From contig NZ_CANMUA010000010.1 of the NCBI RefSeq assembly GCF_947500995.1, forward strand, positions 95,867-159,866: a stretch of DNA of 64,000 bases. Direction: 5' to 3'. The stretch is from an uncultured Serinicoccus sp. (GTDB lineage Bacteria > Actinomycetota > Actinomycetes > Actinomycetales > Dermatophilaceae). Below the pieces are notes generated by a model. The model did not search any database and was not told where the DNA came from. It saw nothing but the letters and a program-made list of their open reading frames with translations. The position numbers and the translations under genes were made by a program. Below, piece by piece: positions 17,801 to 28,000 of the stretch (positions are counted from its first letter, which is position 1; each line of letters begins with the position of its first letter).

Positions 17801-20058
17801 TCGGCCAGCACGACCTGCGACACCTGCTCCTCCACGGCGTCGCGCAACGACCGGACGTAGGTCGCCGACAGGTGGTTGCTGTCCCGCCACACGACGACCT
17901 CGCCGACGATGGGGCTGCAGGTGCGGCCGGGGCAGACCGCGTCGGTCAGGTCCAGGACCGGCAGCTCGGGGCGCTGCTCGGCCATCAGGTCGTGCCCGGT
18001 GCCGGAGGTGGCCAGCCCCTGCTCCCGGTCGAACGCGCACCGCGGGACGTCGTCCTCGTTCTCCAGCAGGCAGGCCGGCACGTCGAAGGGCGCCCGGGGC
18101 ACGTCCCGGATGAGGGCGGGCCGCATCCCCTCCTCGCGCAGCATGTCGATCCGCGCCCCCAGGCCCGCGGCCACCTTCTCGTCCCCGGTGGTGCCGTAGG
18201 ACGCGCTGGAGAGGAGCACCACGTCCGGGGACTCGCGGACGAGCGCCTCGTCCAGGCGCTGCTGCCACCGGGTGCACTGACGGTAGTCACCCGCCTGCCC
18301 GGAGCGTTCCACCACGAGGCCACGGGCCGGCGGGCACGACGACTTGGTCATGGCGAGGACCCGCCACCCCCGGTCCCGGCCGATCGCGTCCATGGCCGTC
18401 ATCCACATCCCCGCATGGCTGTCACCGATGAGCGCGACCGTGAGATCGCCGTCGGGGTCACCCCCCTCGCACACCCCGACCCGGGTGCCGCCCAGCGCCA
18501 CGAAGCACTCCTCCGGCTCCAGCACCGGCACGTCGTCGGGCACCTGCTCCAGCGGCACGGCGAGGTCACCGACCTGCTCGGGGATCTCGACGACGGGAGG
18601 CGGCTCCCCGAGGACGTCCGAGGCCCCGCTGCCCGCGGACGCCGCCACGACCGGGCCCGACCCTGCGCCGGCCGCTCCCGGCGCCGGGTCGTCGACACCG
18701 ACCGCGAGGGTGTCGGCACCCACCGGGGACCGCAGCTGCTCCACCACGTCGGGGGTCCGCCAGCGGGCCGCCTGCTCGGTCTCCGACTGCGGGGCGGCCA
18801 GCATGAGGGCGAGCCCCAGCGCCGCACCCGCCAGGGTGCAGTTCACCCCGAGCCGCAAGGTGCGCCGGACGACGACGCCGGGGGGCAGCTGGGCCGCCAG
18901 GACCCGCCCGTGCCGGCGGACGGGGTCCTCCACCAGGGCGAAGGACCACCAGGCGGGCAGGACGGACAGCCCCACGGCCAGCAGGCCCCAGTGGACCGGG
19001 AGGGTGTCGGGCCCCCCTCGGCCGACGTGCGCCATCTCGGCCGCGACGGCGACGAACGGCCAGTGCCAGAGATAGAGGCTGTAGGACAACCGGCCCACCC
19101 ACTGCAGGGGCCGGGCCCGCAGCAGCGCCTCCGGCCCCAGACCGCCCGCGGACGGGCCGGCCACGAGCACGAGCGCGACGCCGACCGTCGGCAGCAGCGC
19201 CCACAGGCCGGGGAAGGGGGTCTGCGTGGTGATGACGACGAGCGCCACGCCGACCATCGCCAGCCCCAGCCAGCCGAGGGCGGCGGCGACCGCGCGCGGC
19301 AGCCGCGGCCACGCGCGGGCGCCCAGGGCGACGACCGCCCCGAGCATGAGCTCGTGGACCCGGGTCGGGGTCACGAAGTAGGCGGCCGGCTCCTCCAGGG
19401 TCCAGCGCCAGGAGACCACCAGGGACCCGGCGAACAGGCCGAGGGTGACCACCCACGTCAGGGTGCTGAAGACGCGGGCCCGGCCGGCGGCATACACGAG
19501 GATCAGCAGCAGGACGACCGGCCACACGAGGTAGAACTGCTCCTCCACCGACAGCGACCAGTAGTGCTGGAGCGGGCTGGGGGCCCGCTCGAGGTCGAGG
19601 TAGTCCACCGAGCGCCAGGCCATCCGCCAGTTGACGACGTAGGTCGCCGACGCGAGCAGGTCGCCGCCCACCTCGCCCCAGCGGCCCCGGGGCAGGAAGA
19701 GGACGGTGAGCAGGGCGGTGCCGGCCAGGGCGGCCAGCGCCGCCGGAAGCAGTCGCCGGGCACGCCGGGCGTAGAAGCGACCGAGGTCGACCCGTCCGCG
19801 TGCGCGTCCCTCCTCCAGCAGCAACGAGGTCATGAGGAACCCGCTGACCACGAAGAACACGTCGACACCGACGAAGCCGCCCGGGAGCAGGGGGACCCCG
19901 GCGTGCCACAGCATGACGGCCAGCACCGCCAGGGCGCGCATGCCCTCGATGTCGCTGCGGAAGTCGCGGGGCACGGGTGGCACCCGCAGCGCGTGCCGGG
20001 CCGCGTGCAGGGCCCGTGCCCGGCGCCGGGTGAGCGGGGCCTCGGTTGCCGTGCTCAC
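17749..20058 (-). CDS. OafA-type acyltransferase with C-terminal SGNH domain
   Basis: A 769-residue membrane O-acyltransferase. The acyltransferase-3 domain (about residues 33-400) starts with FRSDIEGMRALAVLAVMLWHAG and GGFVGVDVFFVVSGFLMTSLLL, including the expected catalytic His region and R/H pairs, and has about ten helices. The C-terminal extracytoplasmic SGNH part (about 450-769) shows VALIGDSHAGMWMTAMDAIG (GDSH block I) and a VWRDSNHLSATYVRSL segment with the Asp-x-x-His-like pair (D-S-N-H) of block V. It should O-acetylate a cell-surface glycan or lipid. ATG 20058 overlaps the stop of the Wzz-like gene (ATGA), so the two form an operon with it. Its 3' end overlaps the convergent gene at 17749-17800. 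Confidence 0.9.
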   Translation of the reverse strand: MSTATEAPLTRRRARALHAARHALRVPPVPRDFRSDIEGMRALAVLAVMLWHAGVPLLPGGFVGVDVFFVVSGFLMTSLLLEEGRARGRVDLGRFYARRARRLLPAALAALAGTALLTVLFLPRGRWGEVGGDLLASATYVVNWRMAWRSVDYLDLERAPSPLQHYWSLSVEEQFYLVWPVVLLLILVYAAGRARVFSTLTWVVTLGLFAGSLVVSWRWTLEEPAAYFVTPTRVHELMLGAVVALGARAWPRLPRAVAAALGWLGLAMVGVALVVITTQTPFPGLWALLPTVGVALVLVAGPSAGGLGPEALLRARPLQWVGRLSYSLYLWHWPFVAVAAEMAHVGRGGPDTLPVHWGLLAVGLSVLPAWWSFALVEDPVRRHGRVLAAQLPPGVVVRRTLRLGVNCTLAGAALGLALMLAAPQSETEQAARWRTPDVVEQLRSPVGADTLAVGVDDPAPGAAGAGSGPVVAASAGSGASDVLGEPPPVVEIPEQVGDLAVPLEQVPDDVPVLEPEECFVALGGTRVGVCEGGDPDGDLTVALIGDSHAGMWMTAMDAIGRDRGWRVLAMTKSSCPPARGLVVERSGQAGDYRQCTRWQQRLDEALVRESPDVVLLSSASYGTTGDEKVAAGLGARIDMLREEGMRPALIRDVPRAPFDVPACLLENEDDVPRCAFDREQGLATSGTGHDLMAEQRPELPVLDLTDAVCPGRTCSPIVGEVVVWRDSNHLSATYVRSLRDAVEEQVSQVVLADQLGEAVRSGVGVGTGR

Positions 20059-20627
20059 GAGACCCCCGTCGGCTCCGGCTCCGGGTGGTCAGCCAGCCCC
20101 GCCCGGTGGGCGGCCTCGACGCGCACGGCCACCGCCAGCAGCGCGGCCGCGACGAGGAGCCACAGGAGACCCCGGTCGTCGACGGGCTCGGTGGGGACCC
20201 GGGCGCCGTGGGTCAGCTCGGTGCCGTCGGCGCGCTCCTGCACGGTGAGGGCCGCCCCGGTGTCCGCGGCGAGCGCCGCCAGCCTCGGGTCGGGCGCCGT
20301 GGCCTCGAGGTGCACCTGGCGGTCCTCGGCCTCGTGCCGGACCGCCAACCGCACGCTGCCGGACAGCTCGGGGTCCAGCTCCACGACCCGCTCGACCTCG
20401 GGCCGCAGGGCCGGGTCGGTGAGCTGCACCGAGAGCTGGTCGGCGGCGCGCTCGGTGGGGGCGGTGAGCGTCGCGCTCGCCGCGTAGGTCCGCGGCTGCA
20501 CGAGCTCGACGAGGCCGACGGCGAGCACCGCCAGCAGCACGAGCGTGATCCAGGGCAGGCGGGCGAGGAGATGGGTCCAGCGGCGGGGTGCGGGGTGGCT
20601 GCGACGGGCCGGGCGGTGCCTACCCAC
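20055..20627 (-). CDS. Wzz-like two-helix membrane protein, hypothetical
   Basis: A 190-residue protein with a basic N-terminus, a membrane helix at about 23-45 (LPWITLVLLAVLAVGLVELV), a 110-residue extracytoplasmic region, and a second helix at about 150-170 (LLWLLVAAALLAVAVRVEA). This TM-loop-TM layout, with YAASATLTAPTERAADQLSVQL straight after the first helix, resembles the N-terminal half of polysaccharide co-polymerases (Wzz/chain-length determinants), but the conserved Pro-rich motif before the second helix is absent. A role alongside the downstream acyltransferase in surface glycan assembly is possible. The start overlaps the end of cca by eight bases; the end overlaps the acyltransferase by four. 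Confidence 0.68.
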   Translation of the reverse strand: MGRHRPARRSHPAPRRWTHLLARLPWITLVLLAVLAVGLVELVQPRTYAASATLTAPTERAADQLSVQLTDPALRPEVERVVELDPELSGSVRLAVRHEAEDRQVHLEATAPDPRLAALAADTGAALTVQERADGTELTHGARVPTEPVDDRGLLWLLVAAALLAVAVRVEAAHRAGLADHPEPEPTGVS

Positions 20628-22101
20628 CGGGCGTCTCCTGCTCCGCCCACCACCTCAGCAGCTCGGCACGGGCTCCCTCCTCGCCCAGCGGACCCTGGTC
20701 CAGCCGCACCGCGAGGAGGTGCTGGTAGGCCCGACCGAGCTGCGGACCGGGAGGGATGCCGAGGACCGCCCCGATCTGGTGCCCGTCGAGCTCGGGCCGG
20801 ACCGCGCTGAGCTCCTCCTCCTCCCGGAGCCGCTCGATGCGCTCCTCGAGGTGGTCGTAGCTCGCCGAGAGGCGGGCGGCCTTGCGCCGGTTGCGGGTGG
20901 TGCAGTCGGACCGGGTGAGCTTGTGCAGCCGCCCGAGGAGCGGCCCTGCGTCGGTGATGTAGCGCCGGACCGCCGCATCGGTCCACTCTCCCGAGCCGTA
21001 CCCGTGGAAGCGCAGGTGCAGCTCGACCAGCCGGGTGACGGCGCGCACCGTCTCCTTGTCGAAGCGCAGGGCGCGTAGCCGGGCGCGGGTCATCTTGGCG
21101 CCGACCACCTCGTGGTGGTGGAAGCTGACCCCCCCTCCCGGCTCGAAGCGCCGGGTGGCGGGCTTGCCGATGTCGTGCAGCAGCGCCGCCAGCCGCAGGA
21201 CGAGGTCCGGGCCCGGCACGCGGTCGGGGTCGTCCTCCCGCGCCCCCGGTTCGTCCTCGAGGCCGATGGCCTGCTCCAGCACGATGAGGCTGTGCTCGTA
21301 GACGTCCTTGTGGCGGTGGTGCTCGTCGACCTCCAGCCGCAGGGCGGGCAGCTCGGGAAGCACCTGGTCGGCGAGCCCGGTCGTCACGAGGATCTCGAGC
21401 CCGGCGCGGGGGTCGGGGGCCAGCACGAGCTTGACGAGCTCGTCGCGGACCCGCTCCGCGGACACGATCGAGAGGCGGTCGGCCATGTCGGTCATGGCGG
21501 CCAGGACCTCGCTCGTCGGCCGGAAGCCCAGCTGGGCGGCGAACCGGGCCGCCCGGAGCATCCGCAGGGGGTCGTCGGCGAAGGACACCTCGGGCCCGTG
21601 CGGGGTGCGCAGCCGGCGTCCCGCCAGGTCGGCCAGACCGCCGTGCGGGTCGACGAAGGTGAGCTCGGGCAGGCGCAGGGCCATCGCGTTGACCCTGAAG
21701 TCGCGACGGACGAGATCCTCCTCGAGCGAGCTCCCGAAGGCGACCACGGGCTTGCGGGTCTCACCGTCGTAGGCGTCTGCGCGGTAGGTGGTGATCTCCA
21801 GCGTGTGCGCGCCGCGACGCGCACCGATGGTCCCGAACGCGCGGCCGACGTCCCACGTCGTGTCCGCCCAGCCGGTCAGCACCCGCTCGATCTCCTCGGG
21901 CGTGGCCGAGGTGGTGAGGTCGAGGTCGGTGGAGGGGCGACCGAGGAAGGCGTCGCGGACAGGCCCGCCGACGAGCGCCACCTCGTGCCCGGCAGCACCG
22001 AAGAGCTCACCGATCTCGGTGAGCAGCCCCATGGCCGGGGTCAGCTGGCGCAGGGCGCGCACGAGCAGCGCGCCGTCGGTGGTCATCTCGTCGGCGGACA
22101 T
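20620..22101 (-). CDS. cca: CCA tRNA nucleotidyltransferase
   Basis: A 493-residue class II nucleotidyltransferase adding or repairing the 3' CCA of tRNAs. The head domain has VALVGGPVRDAFLGRPSTDLDLTTSA (GG, then DxD-like catalytic carboxylates), RRDFRVNAMALRL, and DDPLRMLRAARFAAQLGF (ERxxxE-adjacent region). An HD domain follows with LAALLHDIGKP and FHHHEVVGA, typical of actinobacterial enzymes. ATG 22101 sits seven bases after TACCCT and suggests leaderless initiation; the upstream in-frame extension to 22164 crosses the promoter and is unlikely. tRNA-Ala in this window lacks encoded CCA and so needs this enzyme. It is divergent from the NUDIX gene, as Rv3907c is from Rv3908. Confidence 0.95.
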   Translation of the reverse strand: MSADEMTTDGALLVRALRQLTPAMGLLTEIGELFGAAGHEVALVGGPVRDAFLGRPSTDLDLTTSATPEEIERVLTGWADTTWDVGRAFGTIGARRGAHTLEITTYRADAYDGETRKPVVAFGSSLEEDLVRRDFRVNAMALRLPELTFVDPHGGLADLAGRRLRTPHGPEVSFADDPLRMLRAARFAAQLGFRPTSEVLAAMTDMADRLSIVSAERVRDELVKLVLAPDPRAGLEILVTTGLADQVLPELPALRLEVDEHHRHKDVYEHSLIVLEQAIGLEDEPGAREDDPDRVPGPDLVLRLAALLHDIGKPATRRFEPGGGVSFHHHEVVGAKMTRARLRALRFDKETVRAVTRLVELHLRFHGYGSGEWTDAAVRRYITDAGPLLGRLHKLTRSDCTTRNRRKAARLSASYDHLEERIERLREEEELSAVRPELDGHQIGAVLGIPPGPQLGRAYQHLLAVRLDQGPLGEEGARAELLRWWAEQETPGG

Positions 22102-22108
22102 CGGATCT

Positions 22109-22114
22109 AGGGTA
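22109..22114 (-). promoter_or_regulatory. -10 TACCCT of cca (leaderless)
   Basis: On the complement TACCCT-N7-ATG leads straight into cca. It forms a divergent pair with the promoter at 22169-22174, with the two -10 boxes 54 bp apart. Confidence 0.55.
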
Positions 22115-22168
22115 GACGGCCCCCGCGCCGGGCCGGGTCGTCGTCCGGTCCGGGCCGACCCCACTCGT

Positions 22169-22174
22169 TACAGT
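22169..22174 (+). promoter_or_regulatory. -10 TACAGT of the NUDIX-trxA block (leaderless)
   Basis: TACAGT, six bases, then ATG 22181; no RBS. This is probably the main entry promoter for the downstream block of tightly spaced genes up to the sigma factor. Confidence 0.55.
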
Positions 22175-22180
22175 GGGTGG

Positions 22181-22666
22181 ATGACCACCACGCCTCCGCG
22201 CCAGCACCACGGCGCGCGACGGCTGCCGTCGGTCAACGAGACCTCGGCGGGGGGTGTGGTCATCGACGTCTACGAGGGGCAGGCCAGGATCGCCATCATC
22301 GCGCGCCGCAACCGATCCGGTCGCGTCGAGTGGTGCCTGCCCAAGGGGCACGTCGAGCCCGGGGAGACCCTCGTGCAGACCGCGGAGCGGGAGGTGGCCG
22401 AGGAGACCGGTATCCAGGGTCGGGTCCTCATCACCCTGGGCACGATCGAGTACTGGTTCACCACCCCCTCGCACCGCATCCACAAGATGGTCCACCACTA
22501 CCTCCTCGAGGCGACGGGGGGCTGTCTCACCATCGACAACGACCCCGACCAGGAGGCGATCGACGCCATCTGGGTCCCGTTGGACGAGGTCCACCGCAAG
22601 CTCACCTTCCCCAACGAGCGCCGCATCGCCCGGGAGGCCTGGCTCCGACTCACCCGGAGCGCCTGA
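22181..22666 (+). CDS. NUDIX hydrolase (MutT4-like)
   Basis: A 161-residue NUDIX protein. The signature is complete: GHVEPGETLVQTAEREVAEE then TG (about residues 58-80), i.e. Gx5Ex7REUxEExGU. It is preceded by VEWCLPKGHVE and followed by IHKMVHHYLLEATGG. Members hydrolyse nucleoside diphosphates linked to another group; the syntenic mycobacterial protein is MutT4 (Rv3908), but the substrate is not readable from sequence. The N-terminal ten residues are variable. ATG 22181 is the leaderless start; the long upstream extension of the frame overlaps cca and is spurious. The next gene starts 12 bases after its stop. Confidence 0.9.
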   Translation: MTTTPPRQHHGARRLPSVNETSAGGVVIDVYEGQARIAIIARRNRSGRVEWCLPKGHVEPGETLVQTAEREVAEETGIQGRVLITLGTIEYWFTTPSHRIHKMVHHYLLEATGGCLTIDNDPDQEAIDAIWVPLDEVHRKLTFPNERRIAREAWLRLTRSA

Positions 22667-22678
22667 GGGGCCACGTCG

Positions 22679-25090
22679 TTGACCACCACCTCTCCCCGCC
22701 CGCGACGGGCGCTGCGTCCCCGGCGCCTGCCCGCCACGGCGCTCGCCCTCGGGGTGTGGGCGAGCCTGGTCGCGGCACCGCTGGGCGGACCCCTGACGAC
22801 CCACGAGGCGTCTGCCGCACCGGGGTCGCCGTCGACGACGGAGACGACCGAGGTGTCGGTGCTGCTCGACGAGGTCGACCCGGTCGTGCTCGTCCCCGGG
22901 GAGCCCCTGACCCTCACCGGTCGTCTGCTCAACCACGGTTCCGTGCCGCGCCGGCTGACCTCGCTCACCGCCAGCCTGTCCGCCACCTCGCTGACCTCGC
23001 GGGACCAGGTGGGCCAGTGGCTCGACGGCGAGCTGAGCCTGGGTCAGGAGGTGGTCCTCGGGGACGACACCGTCGGGCCGGTCGTGCCGGCCAGCGGCGC
23101 CGTCCCCTTCCGGGTGGAGGTCCCCGCCTCGGTCACCGAGGACCTGCCGGACGACGCGGGGGTCCTCCCCCTGGTCCTGCGCGCCGCCGAGGAGGAGGAC
23201 GACGGGGCGACGGCGCCGGCGGGCGCCCGGCTGCGCTCCACGCTGTCGAGCGCCGGCCTGGGCGACGTCGCCAACCCGCTCGAGACCGCCTGGGTGGTCC
23301 CGCTCGCCCTGCCCGCCGACCCCGGCCTGTTCAGCCCGGTCGACGGGGAACACGCCGAGGCCTGGGCCGCCGCCATCGGCCCGGAGTCGATGGTGACCGC
23401 GTGGTTGCAGGAGCTGGACGTGCCCGCGGTCACCTACGTCGTCGATCCGGCGACCGTGCTGGCCCAGCAACCGGCGCCCAGCATCGCCACGCCGCGGGAG
23501 GGCTCGGTCGAGCCGACGCCGACGCCCACCACCCCGGCGCCGCAGGCTCCGACCACGGCCACCGAGACGCCGGCCCCGGAGGGGACGGGCGCCGAGGACG
23601 GGACGACGGCCCCGGACCAGACCGTCCCGGCGCCGGTCCCCGACGACGCCGTCGCCACCACGACCCCGGAGCAGACGACGGCGCCGGCCGAGCCGTCCGG
23701 CGCCGACGCCGAGGACGTCCGGGCTGCGGCGGCGACCCTGTCGACGACGCTGGCCGGGCTGCCGGACGAGCAGCTCTGGTGGCTGCCCCGGCACGATCCC
23801 GACCTCGAGCTGGTCCGGCGTCGCCAACCTCCCCAGGACGTCGTGGCCGACCTGTTCGCCCCGGCCGCCGACGCCACTGACCCCTTGGTCCTCAGCACCG
23901 GCCGGCGCGACGTGGCGTGGCCGGTCGGGGGCGCCCCGGATCCCGGCGAGATGGCGCAGATGACGGCACTGGTGCGAGGCGTCGACGCGGACCTGCGGGT
24001 CGTGGTCCTGCCGCGGGAGAGCCTCACCGCCGACTCGGCCGCCCTGCCGCGTCGGGGGGCGGTGCCGTTGGAGCGGCCCGGTGGGCTCCTCGCCCTGGGT
24101 GCCGACTCCTGGACCAGCGCCCTGGTCGCCCAGAGCCCGCAGGAGGCCGAGGAGCGTGGTGCGGGTGCCGCCGCCCAGCACCTCCTGGCCCATACCCTCG
24201 GCACCCACCTCGAGGACCCCACCGAGGTGCGGGAGCTCGTCGTCGCCCCCCCGCGGCGGACCCCGGCGAGCACCGAGATGCTCGAGCAGCTCAGCGACGG
24301 CTGGCGACAGGCCCCGTGGATCTCGTCCGTCTCGGCCCAGGACCTCCTGGACCGGGCCGAGGGCTCCCAGCAGCTGCGCCTGACCGGTGAGGGGCCGCAG
24401 GAGGCCGTGCTGGGCGACCTCGTCCAGCAGCTGAGGGCCCCCGAGAGCCCCGTCGACCCCGAGCGCGCCGAGGTGCTCGCCGTCAGCGCCGAGCAGCTCG
24501 ACGACCTGACGACGGTGCTCGACGACAGCACGGCGCTGGACTCCTGGCGGCCGGTGCTCGACACGCTGTGGTCCGGGGTCTGGCGGGGCCACGAGGAGGG
24601 GTGGCTGCAGACCCGCGCCGTGGTGCGCGACGACATCCAGTCCACCCGCGACGGCATCTGGGTCACCCCCAGCAGCGTCAACTTCCTCACCAACCAGGGC
24701 GACATCGGCATCACCGTCGTCAACGACCTCGGCGTCGCGGTCGAGGACGTCGTCCTCGAGCTGGTCGCCACGAACGGTCGGCTCCAGGTCATCCAGCAGC
24801 CCGACCCGGTCGACATCGGCGCCGACAGCCGGGCGACCGCCTCCGTGACCGCACGGTCCATCACCCGCGGGGAGACGACGCTCGTCGCCCAGCTGAGCAC
24901 CCCGGACGGCACGACCCTCGGGGAGCCCGTCGCGATCGAGGTGCGGGTCCAGCCCACCGGCATCTGGGTCTACTGGGTCCTGGGAGGCGTCGCCGGTCTC
25001 GTCCTCGTCCTCGGTCTCGCCCGGGCGCTGCGCAGCGCGCCCGACGGCCCCACCGACGGCCCCACCGCGGGCCCGGGAGGATCGACGTGA
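22679..25090 (+). CDS. DUF6049 family exported, membrane-anchored protein
   Basis: An 803-residue protein with a cleavable-type signal (basic start, hydrophobic ALALGVWASLVAAPLG, then SAAPG), a large extracytoplasmic region, a C-terminal membrane helix (WVYWVLGGVAGLVLVLGLA, about 763-783) and a short cytoplasmic tail. A low-complexity Thr/Pro/Glu/Ala stretch (about 275-345) interrupts the fold. It corresponds by position and layout to Rv3909, just upstream of the MurJ gene in actinobacteria; function is unknown but an envelope role is likely. The start is the TTG at 22679, with GAGGGG upstream. It overlaps murJ by GTGA at 25087-25090. Confidence 0.83.
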   Translation: MTTTSPRPRRALRPRRLPATALALGVWASLVAAPLGGPLTTHEASAAPGSPSTTETTEVSVLLDEVDPVVLVPGEPLTLTGRLLNHGSVPRRLTSLTASLSATSLTSRDQVGQWLDGELSLGQEVVLGDDTVGPVVPASGAVPFRVEVPASVTEDLPDDAGVLPLVLRAAEEEDDGATAPAGARLRSTLSSAGLGDVANPLETAWVVPLALPADPGLFSPVDGEHAEAWAAAIGPESMVTAWLQELDVPAVTYVVDPATVLAQQPAPSIATPREGSVEPTPTPTTPAPQAPTTATETPAPEGTGAEDGTTAPDQTVPAPVPDDAVATTTPEQTTAPAEPSGADAEDVRAAAATLSTTLAGLPDEQLWWLPRHDPDLELVRRRQPPQDVVADLFAPAADATDPLVLSTGRRDVAWPVGGAPDPGEMAQMTALVRGVDADLRVVVLPRESLTADSAALPRRGAVPLERPGGLLALGADSWTSALVAQSPQEAEERGAGAAAQHLLAHTLGTHLEDPTEVRELVVAPPRRTPASTEMLEQLSDGWRQAPWISSVSAQDLLDRAEGSQQLRLTGEGPQEAVLGDLVQQLRAPESPVDPERAEVLAVSAEQLDDLTTVLDDSTALDSWRPVLDTLWSGVWRGHEEGWLQTRAVVRDDIQSTRDGIWVTPSSVNFLTNQGDIGITVVNDLGVAVEDVVLELVATNGRLQVIQQPDPVDIGADSRATASVTARSITRGETTLVAQLSTPDGTTLGEPVAIEVRVQPTGIWVYWVLGGVAGLVLVLGLARALRSAPDGPTDGPTAGPGGST

Positions 25091-28000
25091 GCGACAACGG
25101 CACCGGCTCCAGCTCGTCCCTGGCCCGCTCCAGCGTCATCATGGCCGGGGGCACGCTGGCGTCCCGGCTGCTGGGGATGGCCCGCATGGCGCTCCTCGGC
25201 ATCGCCATCGGGGTCCTCACCCCGGCGGGGAGCGTGTGGGACACCGCCAACACCATCCCCAACACCATCTACCTCCTGCTGGCGGCGGGGGTCTTCAACG
25301 TCCTCCTCCTGCCCCAGCTGACCCGGGCCATGACCCGGGGCCGGGAGGGCCAGGAGTACAGCGACCGGCTCATCACGCTCTCGGTCGCCATCCTCGTGCT
25401 GGGCACCGTCGTCTTCACGGCGGCAGCCCCACTCGTGACCAAGGTGTATGCCCTCTCCTGGGCCTGGGACGACCCCAAGCTGCAGCTCGCGGTCGTCTTC
25501 GCCTACCTGTGCATCCCGCAGATGCTCTTCTACGGCCTGCACACGGTCATGGGGCAGGTCCTGGCCGCCCACCACCGGTTCGCCGCGTTCACGTGGAGCC
25601 CGGCGCTGGCCAACATCGTCGCCATCGTCGGCATCGTCGTCTTCATGCGCCGCTACCCCGACGCGGGCACGATCGAGCTGCAGGACTGGACCCCCGGGAT
25701 GATCGGCCTGCTGGCCGGGTCGGCGACGCTCGGCATCGTGCTGCAGGCGCTCGTCCTCGTCCCCGCCGTCCGGGCCACCGGGTTCCGGTGGCGTCCGCGG
25801 TGGGGCCTGCGGGGGGTCGGCCTCGGCACGGCGGGGGTGATGGCCGGCTGGGCGCTGGCCGACATGGCCGTCTCCCAGGGCGGGATGCTCGTCGTCACCA
25901 ACCTGCTCAGCGATGTCATCGACCAGGTGCCGGACGCCCCGGGCAAGATCACCTACACCTACGCCTTCTCGCTGTTCGTCCTCCCGCACTCGCTCATCGC
26001 GCTGTCCCTGCTCACCGCGATCTACCCCGTCCTGTCCAAGGACGCCGCGCGCGACGACCTCACCGCGATGGCCGAGCACACCTCCCGCGGGCTGCGCCTG
26101 CTCGGGTCGGCCATGGTGCCCATCGCCCTCGGGATGGTCCTCTTCGCGCCCCTGCTCGTGCGGGTCGTCTACTTCGGCAGCACTCCCGCCGAGCACGCCG
26201 CCATCGCTGCCATCGTGGTCGCCATGGTCGTCGGCCTGGTGCCCTACGGCGTCTACCTGCTGTGCTCGCGCGTCTTCTACTCCTTCGAGGACGCCCGCAC
26301 CCCGTTCCTCTTCCAGGTCGCCGTCACCTCGGTGCTCCTGACGATGTGCCTCGTCGCCGCCTTCGCGGCGCCGGCCCGGGTGGCCATCCTGCTGGGGCTG
26401 GGCCAGGCGCTCGGCCAGACGACGGCCGCGGTCCTGGGGCTGCGGGCGGCCCGCCGTCGCCTGCCCGCGCTGGGCCTGCGGTCCACCGGGGCCACCTTCC
26501 TGCGGGCGGGCGCCGCCGCCGTCCTGGCCCTCGCCCCGGCCTGGCTGGCCATGCGGCTGCTCGACCGGGGTGCGCCGCCCGACCCCACCTCGACCCAGCC
26601 GCAGGGGGTGGACGGCTTCGTCAGCGCGGCGGCGACCCTGGCGGTGGCGGGGACCTTGTTCCTCGTCGTGTATGCCGTCCTCGCCCACCGCTTCGGGGTG
26701 CGTGAGGTCGGTGACGTCGCCGCGCCCCTCCTCCGTCGGGTCCCGGGGCTGCGCCGGTTCGCCCCCCGGGGGGCGACGGCAGCGGTCACCGACATCGACC
26801 CGGCGCGGGTCGACACCACGGCGGCCGCGGACGCCGCCTCCTCGCTCTCCGGGCTGGAGGAGCAGCCGGCCGGCGGCCCGACCACGGATCGCCCGACCCG
26901 GGACGGCGCGGCGACAGCAGCCGGGCCGGGCGGTCGCGGCACACTAGGGTGGGACGACCACCGCACGCGCCCAGGAGAGGACACCAGCATGGATCGGCTC
27001 GAGGTCGGCACCCGCCTGGGTGACCGTTACGTCCTCGACGAGCTGCTGGCGGAGCGCGAGGGCGGGGGCCTGGAGTACTGGTCGGCCAAGGACAGCACCC
27101 TCGGGCGCCTCGTCGCCGTCACCGTGCTGCCCTCCGAGGGCCCGTCGGCGCAGGTCGCGGCCGCCGTGCTGGACGGTGCCCGGCGAGTCGCCTCGGTCGA
27201 CGACCCCCGGCTCGTGCGCGTCCTGGACGTCGGCGACGAGGACGGCCTCTGCTGGATCATCGAGGAGGGGTTGTCCGAGGCGGAGTCCCTGGCCTCGCTG
27301 GTCGAGGAGCACCCGCTCCCCGCGGAGGAGGCCCGTCGTCTGGTCGGCGAGAGTGCTGCCGCTCTCGAGTCGGCCCGGCGCCGTGGGCTGCACCATCTCT
27401 ACCTCAACCCGCACTCGGTCCTGCGCACGAGCGAGGGCGCCGTCAAGGTCTCGGGTGTCGGGGTCGCCTCGGCCCTCGAGGGCACCGACGACGTGACCGC
27501 GGACGAGGCCTCGCTCATCGACTCCGCGGACCTCGTCTCCCTGCTCTACACCGCCCTCACCGGCCGGTGGCCCGGCGAGGACCTGGCGGGCGTCCGACCG
27601 GCCCGACGTCTCGCCGACGGCACCCTCCCGGCACCCTCGGAGCTGGTCTCGGGGGTCCCTGGTGACCTCGACGCCCTCTGCCGGCTGGCGCACGGCTCGG
27701 AGGCCGACCTGCACGCGGCCCCGCACACGCCGGGCGAGCTCGTCCGTCAGCTCTCGCCCTGGTCACCCGAGATGGTGCGCGGAACCCCTCCGGGGGAGCT
27801 GGCCACCCCCGCCACGCCCCGCCGCCACGACGGGCACGACGGGCACGGTGACGACGCGGCGCGCGGTGCGGTCGCTGCCTCCGCCGCAGCCGGCGCGGCC
27901 ACCGGGTCAGCCACCGGGGCGGAGGCCCACGGCTCGGGGTCCGACGGCACGACCGCGGACGCCACCGACGAGGTCCCCCGCCCCTACTACCGCACGGAGG

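Noticed and set aside
16816..20487. 1223-codon forward ORF over the membrane protein and acyltransferase
   Set aside because: Out of frame with both real genes; composition typical of a shifted frame.
22007..24592. 861-codon reverse-strand ORF under NUDIX/DUF6049
   Set aside because: Antisense shadow; conflicts with the leaderless promoter pair at 22109-22174.
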